6,209 bases of DNA from Thermoleophilia bacterium. Its GTDB lineage: Bacteria > Actinomycetota > Thermoleophilia > Gaiellales > Gaiellaceae. Both the position numbers and the translations under genes were made by a program. Each line of letters starts with the position of its first letter. Within the stretch, counting starts at the first letter, position 1. Shown here piece by piece: positions 1-5,545 of the stretch. The notes under the pieces are model-generated. The model did no database searches and had not been told where the DNA came from. It saw only the letters and a list, made by a program, of their open reading frames with translations. The stretch lies in the NCBI GenBank assembly GCA_025936595.1, contig JAICTB010000136.1, positions 1 to 6,209 of the forward strand. The letters are read 5' to 3'.

Positions 1-15
1 GAGCCCACCTAGCGC

Positions 16-471
16 ATGCCAGAGGGTCCAGTAGCCTTTGGTGATCTCAGCGCCAGCGCGCTTGCGTCCTGGGGCGCCTTGCTCGCGCGGGAAGGGCAAT
101 ATTCCAGCCCCTTCCTGGCTCCGGAATTCTCCAGAGCCGTGAATCACGTTTCGGGGAATGTTTTCGTGGCTTCACTCGGCCGGGGCGGCGATCTGGCTTT
201 TTTTCCGTTCCAGCGCCGCGGTTATATGCCTTCAATCGGGGACAAGGTCGGCGGACGCCTCTCGGATATCTGCGGTTTTATCGGCGGCCCACAAGGCGGG
301 TTCGGCGAATCGGAAATATTGGCGGCCACGCGGCTGTCGGTCTTTTGTTTCGATCATTGGCTGCAACCGGGATGCCCCATCTCTGGCGGCAGAATCGCCG
401 AGACCACGGGAACCATGGTGAATTTCACCGATGCCGAGACGTATTTCTCGAACCTTCGCGCGGTCGATTGA
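16..471 (+). pseudogene. N-terminal fragment of a CelD/BcsL-type GNAT acetyltransferase
   Basis: The 151-residue product resembles the N-terminal third of the CelD/BcsL family, a GNAT-fold group linked to cellulose and other exopolysaccharide synthesis. Recognisable traits are the W-x-x-L opening around residues 19-23, the SPFLAPEF segment (residues 31-38), the hydrophobic strand leading to FFPFQRRG (residues 62-69), and the FDHW stretch near residue 115. Family members are usually about 350-400 residues and carry the acetyl-CoA-binding half later in the chain, which is absent here. Translation stops at TGA 469-471, just where the family normally enters its basic helical region, and I could not find a convincing continuation in the other two frames. 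The ATG at 16 follows an in-frame TAG at 10-12, so the gene does not extend left. No clear Shine-Dalgarno is visible. Base composition is lower in GC than the rest of the window. It is probably a dead remnant. Family assignment is moderate and rests on remembered family style, not a search. Confidence 0.55.
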
Positions 472-607
472 ACCTGCACGCCGCCGAAACCGTGTGGGGT
501 ATCGAAGCGCTGGTCGTTTCGAGAACAGGCCGACACACCGTGAAGCCCATTTGGAGGACGAACAGACCCTCCCGTTGTCCCGCGTGCACACGCGTACCGC
601 GCCCGAG

Positions 608-654
608 CTTCCATGGAAAGGAGGGGGTCGACGGTTCGAGTCCGTCAGAGGGCT
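608..654 (+). other. tRNA 3'-half remnant, probable integrase attachment site
   Basis: Bases 630-646 (GACGGTTCGAGTCCGTC) form a perfect T-arm: a five-pair stem around TTCGAGT, with the invariant T54, T55, C56, A58 and the G53-C61 pair. Before it, GGGTC at 625-629 fits a five-base variable loop. Before that, CTTCC (608-612) can pair with GGAGG (620-624), with one G-U pair, around the seven-base loop ATGGAAA with T at position 33. After the T-arm, AGAGGGC (647-653) would be the 3' acceptor strand and T654 the discriminator; CCA is not encoded. No matching GCCCTCT strand or D-arm lies upstream, so this is not a complete tRNA. Tyrosine recombinases often use the anticodon loop and 3' half of tRNA genes as core site, and the integrase gene ends six bases away. 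The T-arm is certain as sequence; its role as att site is inferred. I cannot name the tRNA: the loop would read GGA (Ser), but the short variable loop does not fit a serine tRNA. Confidence 0.6.
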
Positions 655-659
655 TGCAG

Positions 660-1802
660 TTATCTCCTGCTTAGACGCTGTCTTTGTTGCCGTGATTGAC
701 GGCGACGTGCGTCTTCGACGTCCACGCGGCGTCCACGGTGTGGACGTCGGCGCTGATTCGAGTGGGTGTCGAGGAGCTGGATTGCGTGTTCTCGTCCGTC
801 GCGGGCGAGGTGGCCGTAGTGACGCTCGATCATCGTCAGGCTCGCACCCATATAACGGGAGAGATCGAAGGTGGAGATCCCGGCACGAAGCGCGAAGGTC
901 GCGAAGGTGTGTCGGAGATCGTAGACGCGGCGTCGAGGGTCGATCCCGGCCGCTTCCTGGGCCGGCGCCCAGTGCCGGTTGCGGAAGTTGTGCAGATCGA
1001 AGTGGCCGCCCTCGGAAGCCGGAAAGACAAGCGCGCCATGCTCCCGTGGTAGAGCGTCGAGCGCGGCAAGAGCGCGCGCTTGCAGCGGGACTGCACGCAT
1101 GCTCGCCTCGGTCTTCGGGTACTTGACGCGCCCGTTCCGATAGCTGCGGCGCACGTACACGACCCGCTGCTCACGATCGACGTCTCGCCACTCGAGCGCA
1201 AGCCACTCGCCCGGCCGGAGCCCGGTCGCAGCCGCGAACACCACGAGAGGACCGTAGACGCCAAGCTTCGCCGCGACCGCCTCCACCTCCTCCCACGACT
1301 CGAACGGTCGCTTCTCCGTGCGACGCCGCTGCGGGTTGTCCACTCCATGCTTTGCCGGGTTGACATCGATCAGGCCCCACTCGACCGCCCGGTTCAGCAC
1401 CTGACGCAACGCCTGTGTTGCCTCGAAGCGATGGCCAGTCGGAATCGTCATTCGCCAAGCCGCGATCTCCGGCGGGTGCAACTGGCCGAGACGCCGTTCG
1501 CCGAACACCCGCACAGACTTCGCCAGCAGCCAACGAAGCTTGTCGACCGTCTCCGGCTCGCCGCCATGCTGGCGAAGGTAGACATCGACGAACTCCTGCA
1601 AGGTCGGCGTCTCGACGAGGCCGCGTTCTCGGCGCAAGCGCTCGAGCGCCCGCTCGAGCGCTTCCACCGCTGCCTGTTCAGTCGCGAAGCCACCACGCTG
1701 AACACGCCGCGCACCACGACCGCCTACGCGGTAGCGATACGCCCATCGCGTCTCGCCCCCGCTCCCGGAGGCGAGCTGGAATACCTGTCCCTGTTGCTGC
1801 AT
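660..1802 (-). CDS. Tyrosine recombinase (site-specific integrase)
   Basis: A 380-residue phage/island-type integrase. Residues 1-60 form an arm-type DNA-binding segment (WAYRYRV followed by a long Arg-rich helix), residues about 66-150 the SAM-like core-binding domain, and residues about 165-345 the catalytic domain. Counting from the ATG, visible catalytic residues are R196 (ATGLRPGE), K230 (YPKTEAS), R297 with H298 (YDLRHTFA) and the nucleophile Y329 (RHYGHL). The first box-II histidine is Y294 and the usual LGH histidine is replaced in MGAS; the MG(T/A)S form is common in actinobacterial integrases, so the enzyme may well be active. After residue 346 comes a very basic, probably unstructured tail of about 34 residues. 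The ATG at 1802 is preceded by AAAGGAG (1818-1812); a TTG directly before it at 1805 is an equally spaced alternative start. The gene ends beside the tRNA-like site. No excisionase gene is seen upstream. Family certain; element boundaries unknown. Confidence 0.95.
   Translation of the reverse strand: MQQQGQVFQLASGSGGETRWAYRYRVGGRGARRVQRGGFATEQAAVEALERALERLRRERGLVETPTLQEFVDVYLRQHGGEPETVDKLRWLLAKSVRVFGERRLGQLHPPEIAAWRMTIPTGHRFEATQALRQVLNRAVEWGLIDVNPAKHGVDNPQRRRTEKRPFESWEEVEAVAAKLGVYGPLVVFAAATGLRPGEWLALEWRDVDREQRVVYVRRSYRNGRVKYPKTEASMRAVPLQARALAALDALPREHGALVFPASEGGHFDLHNFRNRHWAPAQEAAGIDPRRRVYDLRHTFATFALRAGISTFDLSRYMGASLTMIERHYGHLARDGREHAIQLLDTHSNQRRRPHRGRRVDVEDARRRQSRQQRQRLSRR
716..749. repeat. 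Inverted repeat with an internal direct repeat in the 3' end of the integrase gene
   Basis: CGACGTCCAC (716-725) and GTGGACGTCG (740-749) are a perfect 10-bp inverted repeat with a 14-base spacer. Inside it CGTCCAC occurs twice in direct orientation (719-725 and 730-736), 11 bp apart, about one helical turn. The stretch encodes part of the non-conserved basic tail of the integrase and lies about 60-110 bases from the tRNA-like att site. That spacing would suit arm-type or accessory protein binding sites, or an RNA hairpin at the end of the message. No T-run follows on either strand, so an intrinsic terminator is not supported. Function is unknown. Confidence 0.4.
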
Positions 1803-1818
1803 CAAGGGTCACTCCTTT

Positions 1819-2052
1819 CGAGCCGACCCCCTCGCCGAGATGCTGCCCGGGACAACCCAAAGTGATCCCCACCCGCCACGAAGAACGCCGCCTCACCTCA
1901 TGGGCGTACCGTGTGGTCGGGCTCGATCTTCCACCAGGGTGATCCAGGCTCAGCTCGAGAGGGAGCCCGACACGAAGCTCTGCGCCACGGCGGACGAGAG
2001 ATGACTACATGGTCATCGGCGACATCGATCGGGGATTTCGACGGCCGCGCGC
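1819..2052. other. Gap without a supported gene between the integrase and the AlkZ-like gene
   Basis: No open frame here has codon use or family likeness of a gene; the frames that cross it are shadows running in from neighbours. Two weak dyads are visible: GATGAC (2000-2005) with GTCATC (2012-2017) around a six-base loop, and a seven-pair dyad with a two-base centre at 2052-2067 that runs into the last codons of the AlkZ-like gene. Neither is followed by a T-run, so neither is a convincing terminator for the minus-strand operon. The integrase promoter should lie here on the minus strand, but I see no clear -35/-10 pair. Confidence 0.4.
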
Positions 2053-3159
2053 TCATCTCCAGATGAGACGCTGCGTTGCCGCATCGGGGCTGAGAAATGC
2101 AAGCAGCTCTTGTGCTTCTTTGCGGATGTCGGCGCGTTGCTGGCGCGAGATGTGAGTGCGAGCGTTGATCTCGAGGGTTGCGTGCGTCTTCTCTCGGGTC
2201 AGCTTCCAGGCTCCGGCGAGGAAGCCGTCGGCGAGGAGGGCGCCGCGGTTTCGGAAGGAGCTGTTCCACTGCACGTTGTTGACGATGCGGCTGCGGTCTG
2301 CGTGGGAGAGGAAGACGTTGTCGTACTCGGGTAGTAAGCGGACCGGCGCCGGAGTGTCGGATTCGGCGATCACGCCGTCCTCGACGTCGAAGAGGGTGCG
2401 GCCGTGCTCGTCCTTGTAGGCACGCAGACAGGGCCGAAGGCGCTCGAGGACGCGTTGGATGTCGGTGAGCCATGACCAAGTGCGAATGTCGGCGGCGGTC
2501 GCCGGGCCGAAGACACGCAGGTAGCGAAGGACGAGATCGTCGGCGGTCGCCACCTCGCCGGCACGGTCGTCCAGCCAGGTGGCGAGCGTCGTCACCGTCG
2601 GTTGCAGCGTCCGGCCCCAGACGCCGCGCGGCGTGATCTGGACGAGGGGGACGAGGTAGCGGACGGCGTACGCGAGCGCCTTCGCGTCACAGGCGGGCCA
2701 CTCCGCACCGAGGGCATCGCGAAGTTGCGCGATCGTTCTCGGCTCCTGCTCGAGCAATTCGCTGCCGCCCGCGAGCACCGGCCGAAGATCGACGCCGTCG
2801 AGCGCGCGAGCGAAAGGGCTCGACGCGAACGCTCGCTCGAGCATCTGCTGCAGCAGCGGCCGCAGCCGGAGCGCGTCATCGCTGCTGACGAGATGAAGCG
2901 TCGAGCGCAGGAACGTCATGCGCACCGCGCGGCGCGCGAGCAGCGCCTCCCCGAGCTCATTCGGGTCGAACGAACGAAGCCGCGACCACAACCCCACGTA
3001 CGGGTCGAGCGGAACCTGCGCCTGCATCCCGACGAGCCGTTCGACCATGTCGAGTGGATCGGCGTCGACGCGCTCGAGCAGCGACTGGCGCGCGAGCAGC
3101 GTTCGGTTGAGGGTGCGCCGGTCGAGCACGGCTTCGGGGTGCGATTCCGGCCGGCTCAA
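2053..3159 (-). CDS. AlkZ-like winged-helix protein (HTH_42 family), putative DNA glycosylase
   Basis: A 368-residue member of the HTH_42 family (Pfam PF06224, formerly DUF1006), to which AlkZ of Streptomyces sahachiroi and YcaQ/AlkX of E. coli belong. Those enzymes remove bulky alkylated bases and unhook interstrand crosslinks. Seen here: the catalytic-type Q-x-Q motif in GMQAQVP (Q46, Q48), RMTFLRSTLHLV (residues 80-91), the winged-helix segment around YLRVFGPATAADI (residues 213-225), LLPEYDNVFLSHADR (residues 275-289) and NRGALLADGFLAGAWK (residues 304-319). Length is normal for the family. QxQ is the AlkZ form; E. coli YcaQ has QxD. The chosen TTG start overlaps the TGA of the upstream epoxide hydrolase (TTGA), which suggests translational coupling and explains the missing Shine-Dalgarno; a GTG at residue 11 is the other possibility. 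It is the last gene of the minus-strand unit. Family is near certain; glycosylase activity is inferred, since many HTH_42 proteins are uncharacterised. Confidence 0.85.
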   Translation of the reverse strand: MSRPESHPEAVLDRRTLNRTLLARQSLLERVDADPLDMVERLVGMQAQVPLDPYVGLWSRLRSFDPNELGEALLARRAVRMTFLRSTLHLVSSDDALRLRPLLQQMLERAFASSPFARALDGVDLRPVLAGGSELLEQEPRTIAQLRDALGAEWPACDAKALAYAVRYLVPLVQITPRGVWGRTLQPTVTTLATWLDDRAGEVATADDLVLRYLRVFGPATAADIRTWSWLTDIQRVLERLRPCLRAYKDEHGRTLFDVEDGVIAESDTPAPVRLLPEYDNVFLSHADRSRIVNNVQWNSSFRNRGALLADGFLAGAWKLTREKTHATLEINARTHISRQQRADIRKEAQELLAFLSPDAATQRLIWR

Positions 3160-4334
3160 CGTAGCGTTCGAAAGAAGGTGCGAACGTCGTCGACGAGCAG
3201 GTCGGGCGCTTCCAGGGCGGCAAAGTGGCCGCCTCGTTCGTATTCAGACCAGTGCTCGATCGACCGCTCGGGGTCGAAGGTGTTCCTGACGGTTTCGTCG
3301 GCGTCGAAGACTGCCCAGCCCACCCCCACCGGCCCAGGCGCCCAGTCTTCTTCGTCGCCGGCTTCGAAGATGAAGTTGGCTGCGGTCGCACCGCTACCGG
3401 TGAACCAGTAGAGGCTGATGTTGGTCAGAAGCCGATCGCGGTCGACGGCGTCCTCGGGGAACTCGTGCTCGAAGTTCGTCCACTCCTGGAACTTCTCGAC
3501 GATCCAGGCGAGCTGCCCCACGGGTGAGTCCGTCAACGCGTAGGCGAGGGTTTGTGGACGCGTCGACTGGATCTCGAGGTAGCCCTTGCCTTCCCGTTGC
3601 ACGCGTGCCGCGCGTTCGAGGCGGCGCCGTTGCCGCTCGCTCAACGCCTCGTGCGCTGGTGTGCCGGCTTCGGGCACTTCGATCGGCGGCCCGAAGAAAG
3701 CGACGCCGAGCGGATCACTGTTGAGATGGACGCCAACGACTCGGTCGGGATGGAGCCGGCCGAGAGCGTCCGAGACGGCTGAGCCGATGTCTCCGCCCTG
3801 CGCTCCGTAGCGGTCATAGCCGAGGCGGTGCATCAACTCTCCCCACAGCGCTGCGGTGCGGCGCGGCTCGCCGCCAGCCTCGAGCACCGGGTTCGAGAAA
3901 CAGAAGCCAGGAAGCGACGGGACGACGACGTGAAAGGCGTCGGCGGGGTCGCCGCCGTGGCTCGCGGGGTCTGCGAGCGGCCCGATCACGTCGAGGAACT
4001 CGACGACCGAGCTGGGATAGCCGTGAGTGAGGACGAGCGGCAACGCGTCGGGCTCGGGCGAGCGGACGTGGAGGAAGTGCACCGTCTGGCCATCGATCGG
4101 CGTCGTGTACTGCGGCTGCTCGTTCAGCTGCGCCTCCTGCCGGCGCCAGTCGTAGCCGTCGCGCCAGTACGCGACGAGCTGCCGCAGATAGTCGACCGGC
4201 ACGCCGCGCCGCCACGGCTCCCCGGGAAGTTGCTGCGGCCAGCGCGTCCGCGCCAACCGGTCACGCAAGTCGTTCAGCTGCGCAGCCGCGATCTCGACGC
4301 GGAAGGGACTAATCCCCTCGTTGGGCGTGCTCAT
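3156..4334 (-). CDS. Epoxide hydrolase, microsomal-type alpha/beta hydrolase with EHN domain
   Basis: A 392-residue soluble relative of microsomal epoxide hydrolase, expected to open epoxides to vicinal diols through an ester intermediate. The N-terminal EHN domain (Pfam PF06441) covers residues about 8-110, with TRWPQQLPGEPWRRGVP and the Y-W-x-x-x-Y-D-W helix. The hydrolase fold shows the oxyanion motif HGYP (residues 104-107), the nucleophile D182 in GAQGGDIGS, a likely charge-relay acid D346 (VFDADE) and the catalytic H370 (RGGHFAALEAP). Of the two ring-opening tyrosines known from the mammalian enzyme, the Tyr299 equivalent is present as Y252 (GYLEIQ), but the Tyr374 equivalent falls on I322 (NFIFE where FYKE is usual). 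The ATG at 4334 is chosen because GAGAGGAG lies eight bases upstream and the family begins here; an earlier in-frame TTG at 4388 would run into the DoxX-like gene. It follows that gene by 31 bases and overlaps the AlkZ-like gene. Confidence 0.92.
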   Translation of the reverse strand: MSTPNEGISPFRVEIAAAQLNDLRDRLARTRWPQQLPGEPWRRGVPVDYLRQLVAYWRDGYDWRRQEAQLNEQPQYTTPIDGQTVHFLHVRSPEPDALPLVLTHGYPSSVVEFLDVIGPLADPASHGGDPADAFHVVVPSLPGFCFSNPVLEAGGEPRRTAALWGELMHRLGYDRYGAQGGDIGSAVSDALGRLHPDRVVGVHLNSDPLGVAFFGPPIEVPEAGTPAHEALSERQRRRLERAARVQREGKGYLEIQSTRPQTLAYALTDSPVGQLAWIVEKFQEWTNFEHEFPEDAVDRDRLLTNISLYWFTGSGATAANFIFEAGDEEDWAPGPVGVGWAVFDADETVRNTFDPERSIEHWSEYERGGHFAALEAPDLLVDDVRTFFRTLR

Positions 4335-4342
4335 CTTTCTGG

Positions 4343-4350
4343 CTCCTCTC
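4343..4350 (-). promoter_or_regulatory. Shine-Dalgarno site of the epoxide hydrolase gene
   Basis: GAGAGGAG on the minus strand, eight bases before the ATG at 4334-4332. It decides the start against the upstream TTG at 4388, which has no comparable site and would place 18 unrelated residues before the family's normal N-terminus. Confidence 0.75.
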
Positions 4351-4365
4351 GTGGTTGGGAAGTCG

Positions 4366-4719
4366 TCAGCGCAGCAACTGGACGGCAAGCAGGGCGGCGG
4401 CGAGCGCGCCGAAGACGGTGAAGGCGACGATCCCGTCAGCAGCGCGCCGGGCTGGATGGCCGAGCCGGAAGAGATAGAAGAGCGCGATCGCGAGCACCGC
4501 TGCGGCGGCGACCAGGTCGAGCGGCCGCCAGATCAGGCCGGCAATCAGCAGCAGTGCCGCGAGAAGCTTCACGGGCGCGGCCACCATGCGCGCACTACGC
4601 GCCGACAGGCCGGTGAAGCGAATCCAGTTCGCAACAGTCCGTCCGCGCCACAGGTTGAGCGGCGCGAAGACGGACTCCGCGATCAAAGGCGCGGAGATGG
4701 CGTAGACGGCCAATTTCAT
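4366..4719 (-). CDS. Small DoxX-like integral membrane protein
   Basis: A 117-residue protein with four predicted membrane helices at about residues 3-23, 46-64, 66-85 and 96-116, joined by short basic loops (SARSAR before helix 2, HPARR before helix 4). Size, the paired helices 2-3 and the L-x-R-x-x-x-P style loops fit the DoxX/DoxX-like group. Some DoxX proteins take part in thiol or redox homeostasis, but most have no known reaction, and nothing here identifies a substrate. The ATG overlaps the TGA of the preceding 21-codon ORF (ATGA), and the Shine-Dalgarno before this ATG is poor, so translation is probably coupled to that ORF. The epoxide hydrolase begins 31 bases after its stop. In this operon it may place an activity at the membrane or work with the MBL protein, but that is speculation. 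DoxX-like is a fold-level assignment from hydropathy and style. Confidence 0.75.
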   Translation of the reverse strand: MKLAVYAISAPLIAESVFAPLNLWRGRTVANWIRFTGLSARSARMVAAPVKLLAALLLIAGLIWRPLDLVAAAAVLAIALFYLFRLGHPARRAADGIVAFTVFGALAAALLAVQLLR

Positions 4720-4781
4720 CGCTCGGCTCTGCGGAGAGCTGCTGCGATTGCCTCGCCCGGAGTCTCAAGTTTCCAGTGCAT
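4716..4781 (-). CDS. 21-codon mini-ORF coupled to the DoxX-like gene
   Basis: A short open frame with an ATG at 4781-4779 and a TGA at 4718-4716. The product has 21 residues, begins MHWKLETPGE and ends in an Ala/Arg-rich amphipathic stretch. It has the strongest Shine-Dalgarno of the minus-strand unit downstream of the MBL gene: GGAAGGAG five bases before the ATG. Its stop overlaps the start of the DoxX-like gene as ATGA, and the latter has no good ribosome site of its own. It lies 31 bases after the MBL stop. The arrangement fits either a leader peptide that loads ribosomes for the DoxX-like gene or a genuine small protein. I do not recognise the peptide. It could also be the broken N-terminus of a once-fused gene. 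Translation is inferred from the start signals only. Confidence 0.5.
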   Translation of the reverse strand: MHWKLETPGEAIAAALRRAER

Positions 4782-4786
4782 CTCAG

Positions 4787-4794
4787 CTCCTTCC
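4787..4794 (-). promoter_or_regulatory. Strong Shine-Dalgarno before the 21-codon ORF
   Basis: GGAAGGAG on the minus strand, five bases before the ATG at 4781. It is a better site than anything in front of the DoxX-like ATG at 4719, so it is the likely ribosome entry point for both frames. Confidence 0.65.
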
Positions 4795-4812
4795 AATCGA
4801 CTCCCCAGGTGA

Positions 4813-5496
4813 TCAATTCTTCAACGCGTGGCGAGCCCGCGCGATCGCCGCGTCCATTGCGGCGGCCGGTTTGTCGAGGATCGGACCGTGGCCGGGCGCG
4901 AGCCGCGCCGCCTCGAGGTCGCGAAGCTTCTGCGCGCTCACGACCACGGTCGGGCGATGCCAGGTGCCCATCACCACGAGCGGGAAGCGAGGGTTCGCGC
5001 GCGCCGACGTTTCGATGCCGCCGCGCGTCGAGAAGACGTCGCCGCAATAGAGCGTGCTGTCGCGAGGGTCGAGGAAGGCGACATGGCCGGGTGTGTGTCC
5101 CGGGCTCGCGACCACCTCGAGAGACCCGAGCCGGTCACCCTCGGACACGGTCCGGGTCGGGCGCGTCTCACAGCCGCGAAGGTCGCCGCGGATCGGCACC
5201 TGCGGTTCGCCCGGATCGAGTGAGAAATCCTTAGCCATCAGCCGCGCATCACGGGCGCCGATGACGACCTCGACGTCGGGCAATTCGCGAACCAACCGGT
5301 CCAGGCCGCCGATGTGATCCCCGTGTGCATGCGTCAACGCGATCCGTTTCACCGGAGTCCCCGCGTCGCGCGCCGCAGCCAAAATCTTCTTCGCGCCGCG
5401 CGGCAGGGTTGTGTCGACGAGCGTGAACCCGTCTTCCTCGGGAACGAGAAACGCATTCACGAACCCCCATAGCTGGACACGAACCGGCGTCGACAT
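4813..5496 (-). CDS. MBL-fold metallo-hydrolase
   Basis: A 227-residue metallo-beta-lactamase-fold hydrolase with a complete two-metal site: H56, H58, D60 and H61 in LTHAHGDHIGG, H134 in SPGHTPGH, D153 in LYCGDVFS and H203 in APGHGPI. The first ~35 residues show the usual beta strands ending in LVDTT. Length and the one-domain layout match glyoxalase II-like, lactonase-like and general MBL hydrolases; the sequence does not fix the substrate, and I see no reason to call it a beta-lactamase. The ATG at 5496 follows CAGGAGG with a five- to six-base spacer, a strong ribosome site. It is the first gene after a TetR-controlled promoter. About 31 bases separate its stop from the mini-ORF, so it probably heads a minus-strand operon with the DoxX-like protein, the epoxide hydrolase and the AlkZ-like protein. 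A thioester or lactone product of electrophile detoxification is one possible substrate, which is a guess. Confidence 0.93.
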   Translation of the reverse strand: MSTPVRVQLWGFVNAFLVPEEDGFTLVDTTLPRGAKKILAAARDAGTPVKRIALTHAHGDHIGGLDRLVRELPDVEVVIGARDARLMAKDFSLDPGEPQVPIRGDLRGCETRPTRTVSEGDRLGSLEVVASPGHTPGHVAFLDPRDSTLYCGDVFSTRGGIETSARANPRFPLVVMGTWHRPTVVVSAQKLRDLEAARLAPGHGPILDKPAAAMDAAIARARHALKN

Positions 5497-5517
5497 CCCG
5501 CCCTCCTGTTTCTGTTC

Positions 5518-5545
5518 TTGCTAACGCCGTTAGCCATGGTAGGCT
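5518..5545 (+). promoter_or_regulatory. Probable promoter of the TetR gene
   Basis: TTGCTA (5518-5523) and TAGGCT (5540-5545) are separated by 16 bases and form a fair sigma70-type pair. The upstream 15-bp palindrome begins in the -35 box and fills most of the spacer, and the downstream palindrome starts inside the -10 box, so the regulator could repress its own gene. The match is weaker than that of the opposing promoter. Confidence 0.45.
5520..5534. promoter_or_regulatory. TetR operator, copy 1
   Basis: GCTAACGCCGTTAGC is a perfect palindrome of seven-base arms around a central base. It lies just downstream of the -10 of the minus-strand promoter, over the expected transcription start of the MBL operon, and in the spacer of the probable TetR promoter. 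It is the reverse complement of copy 2, differing as read only in the central base. Its place next to a divergently transcribed TetR gene is the usual one for that family's operator. Confidence 0.85.

Noticed and set aside
580..654. A complete, functional tRNA gene
   Set aside because: No D-arm, no GG of the D-loop and no 5' acceptor strand pairing with AGAGGGC are found upstream of 608.
689..703. GCCGT/ACGGC hairpin after the integrase motif region as a terminator or RNA element
   Set aside because: Only five pairs, inside the coding sequence, with no U-rich tail on either strand; expected by chance in GC-rich DNA.
431..1126. Plus-strand frame of 231 codons crossing the tRNA-like site and the integrase end
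   Set aside because: It translates the T-arm and then the antisense of the integrase; the Arg-rich product has no recognisable fold.
1080..1865. Plus-strand frame of 261 codons opposite the integrase
   Set aside because: Antisense shadow of the integrase codons, with no plausible ribosome site or domain.
2052..2067. Seven-pair dyad CTCATCT-CC-AGATGAG at the stop of the AlkZ-like gene as a terminator
   Set aside because: The two-base centre is too short for a stable RNA hairpin loop and no T-run follows in the minus direction.
1898..2479. Minus-strand frame of 193 codons in the gap before the integrase
   Set aside because: About two thirds of it is an out-of-frame copy of the AlkZ-like gene; the remainder is Arg/Pro/Ser-rich and has no ribosome site.
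2602..3411. Long plus-strand frame of 269 codons opposite the AlkZ-like and epoxide hydrolase genes
   Set aside because: It lies wholly antisense to two well-recognised genes, is dominated by Arg/Glu/Ala as expected of a GC-rich shadow, and shows no family motif.
4335..4388. TTG start at 4388 for the epoxide hydrolase, adding 18 residues
   Set aside because: It would overlap the DoxX-like gene and has no Shine-Dalgarno, while the ATG at 4334 has GAGAGGAG at good distance and matches the family's N-terminus.
4813..5496. MBL protein as a beta-lactamase
   Set aside because: The metal ligands are shared by the entire MBL superfamily, there is no signal peptide, and the H134/H203 context is that of general hydrolases.
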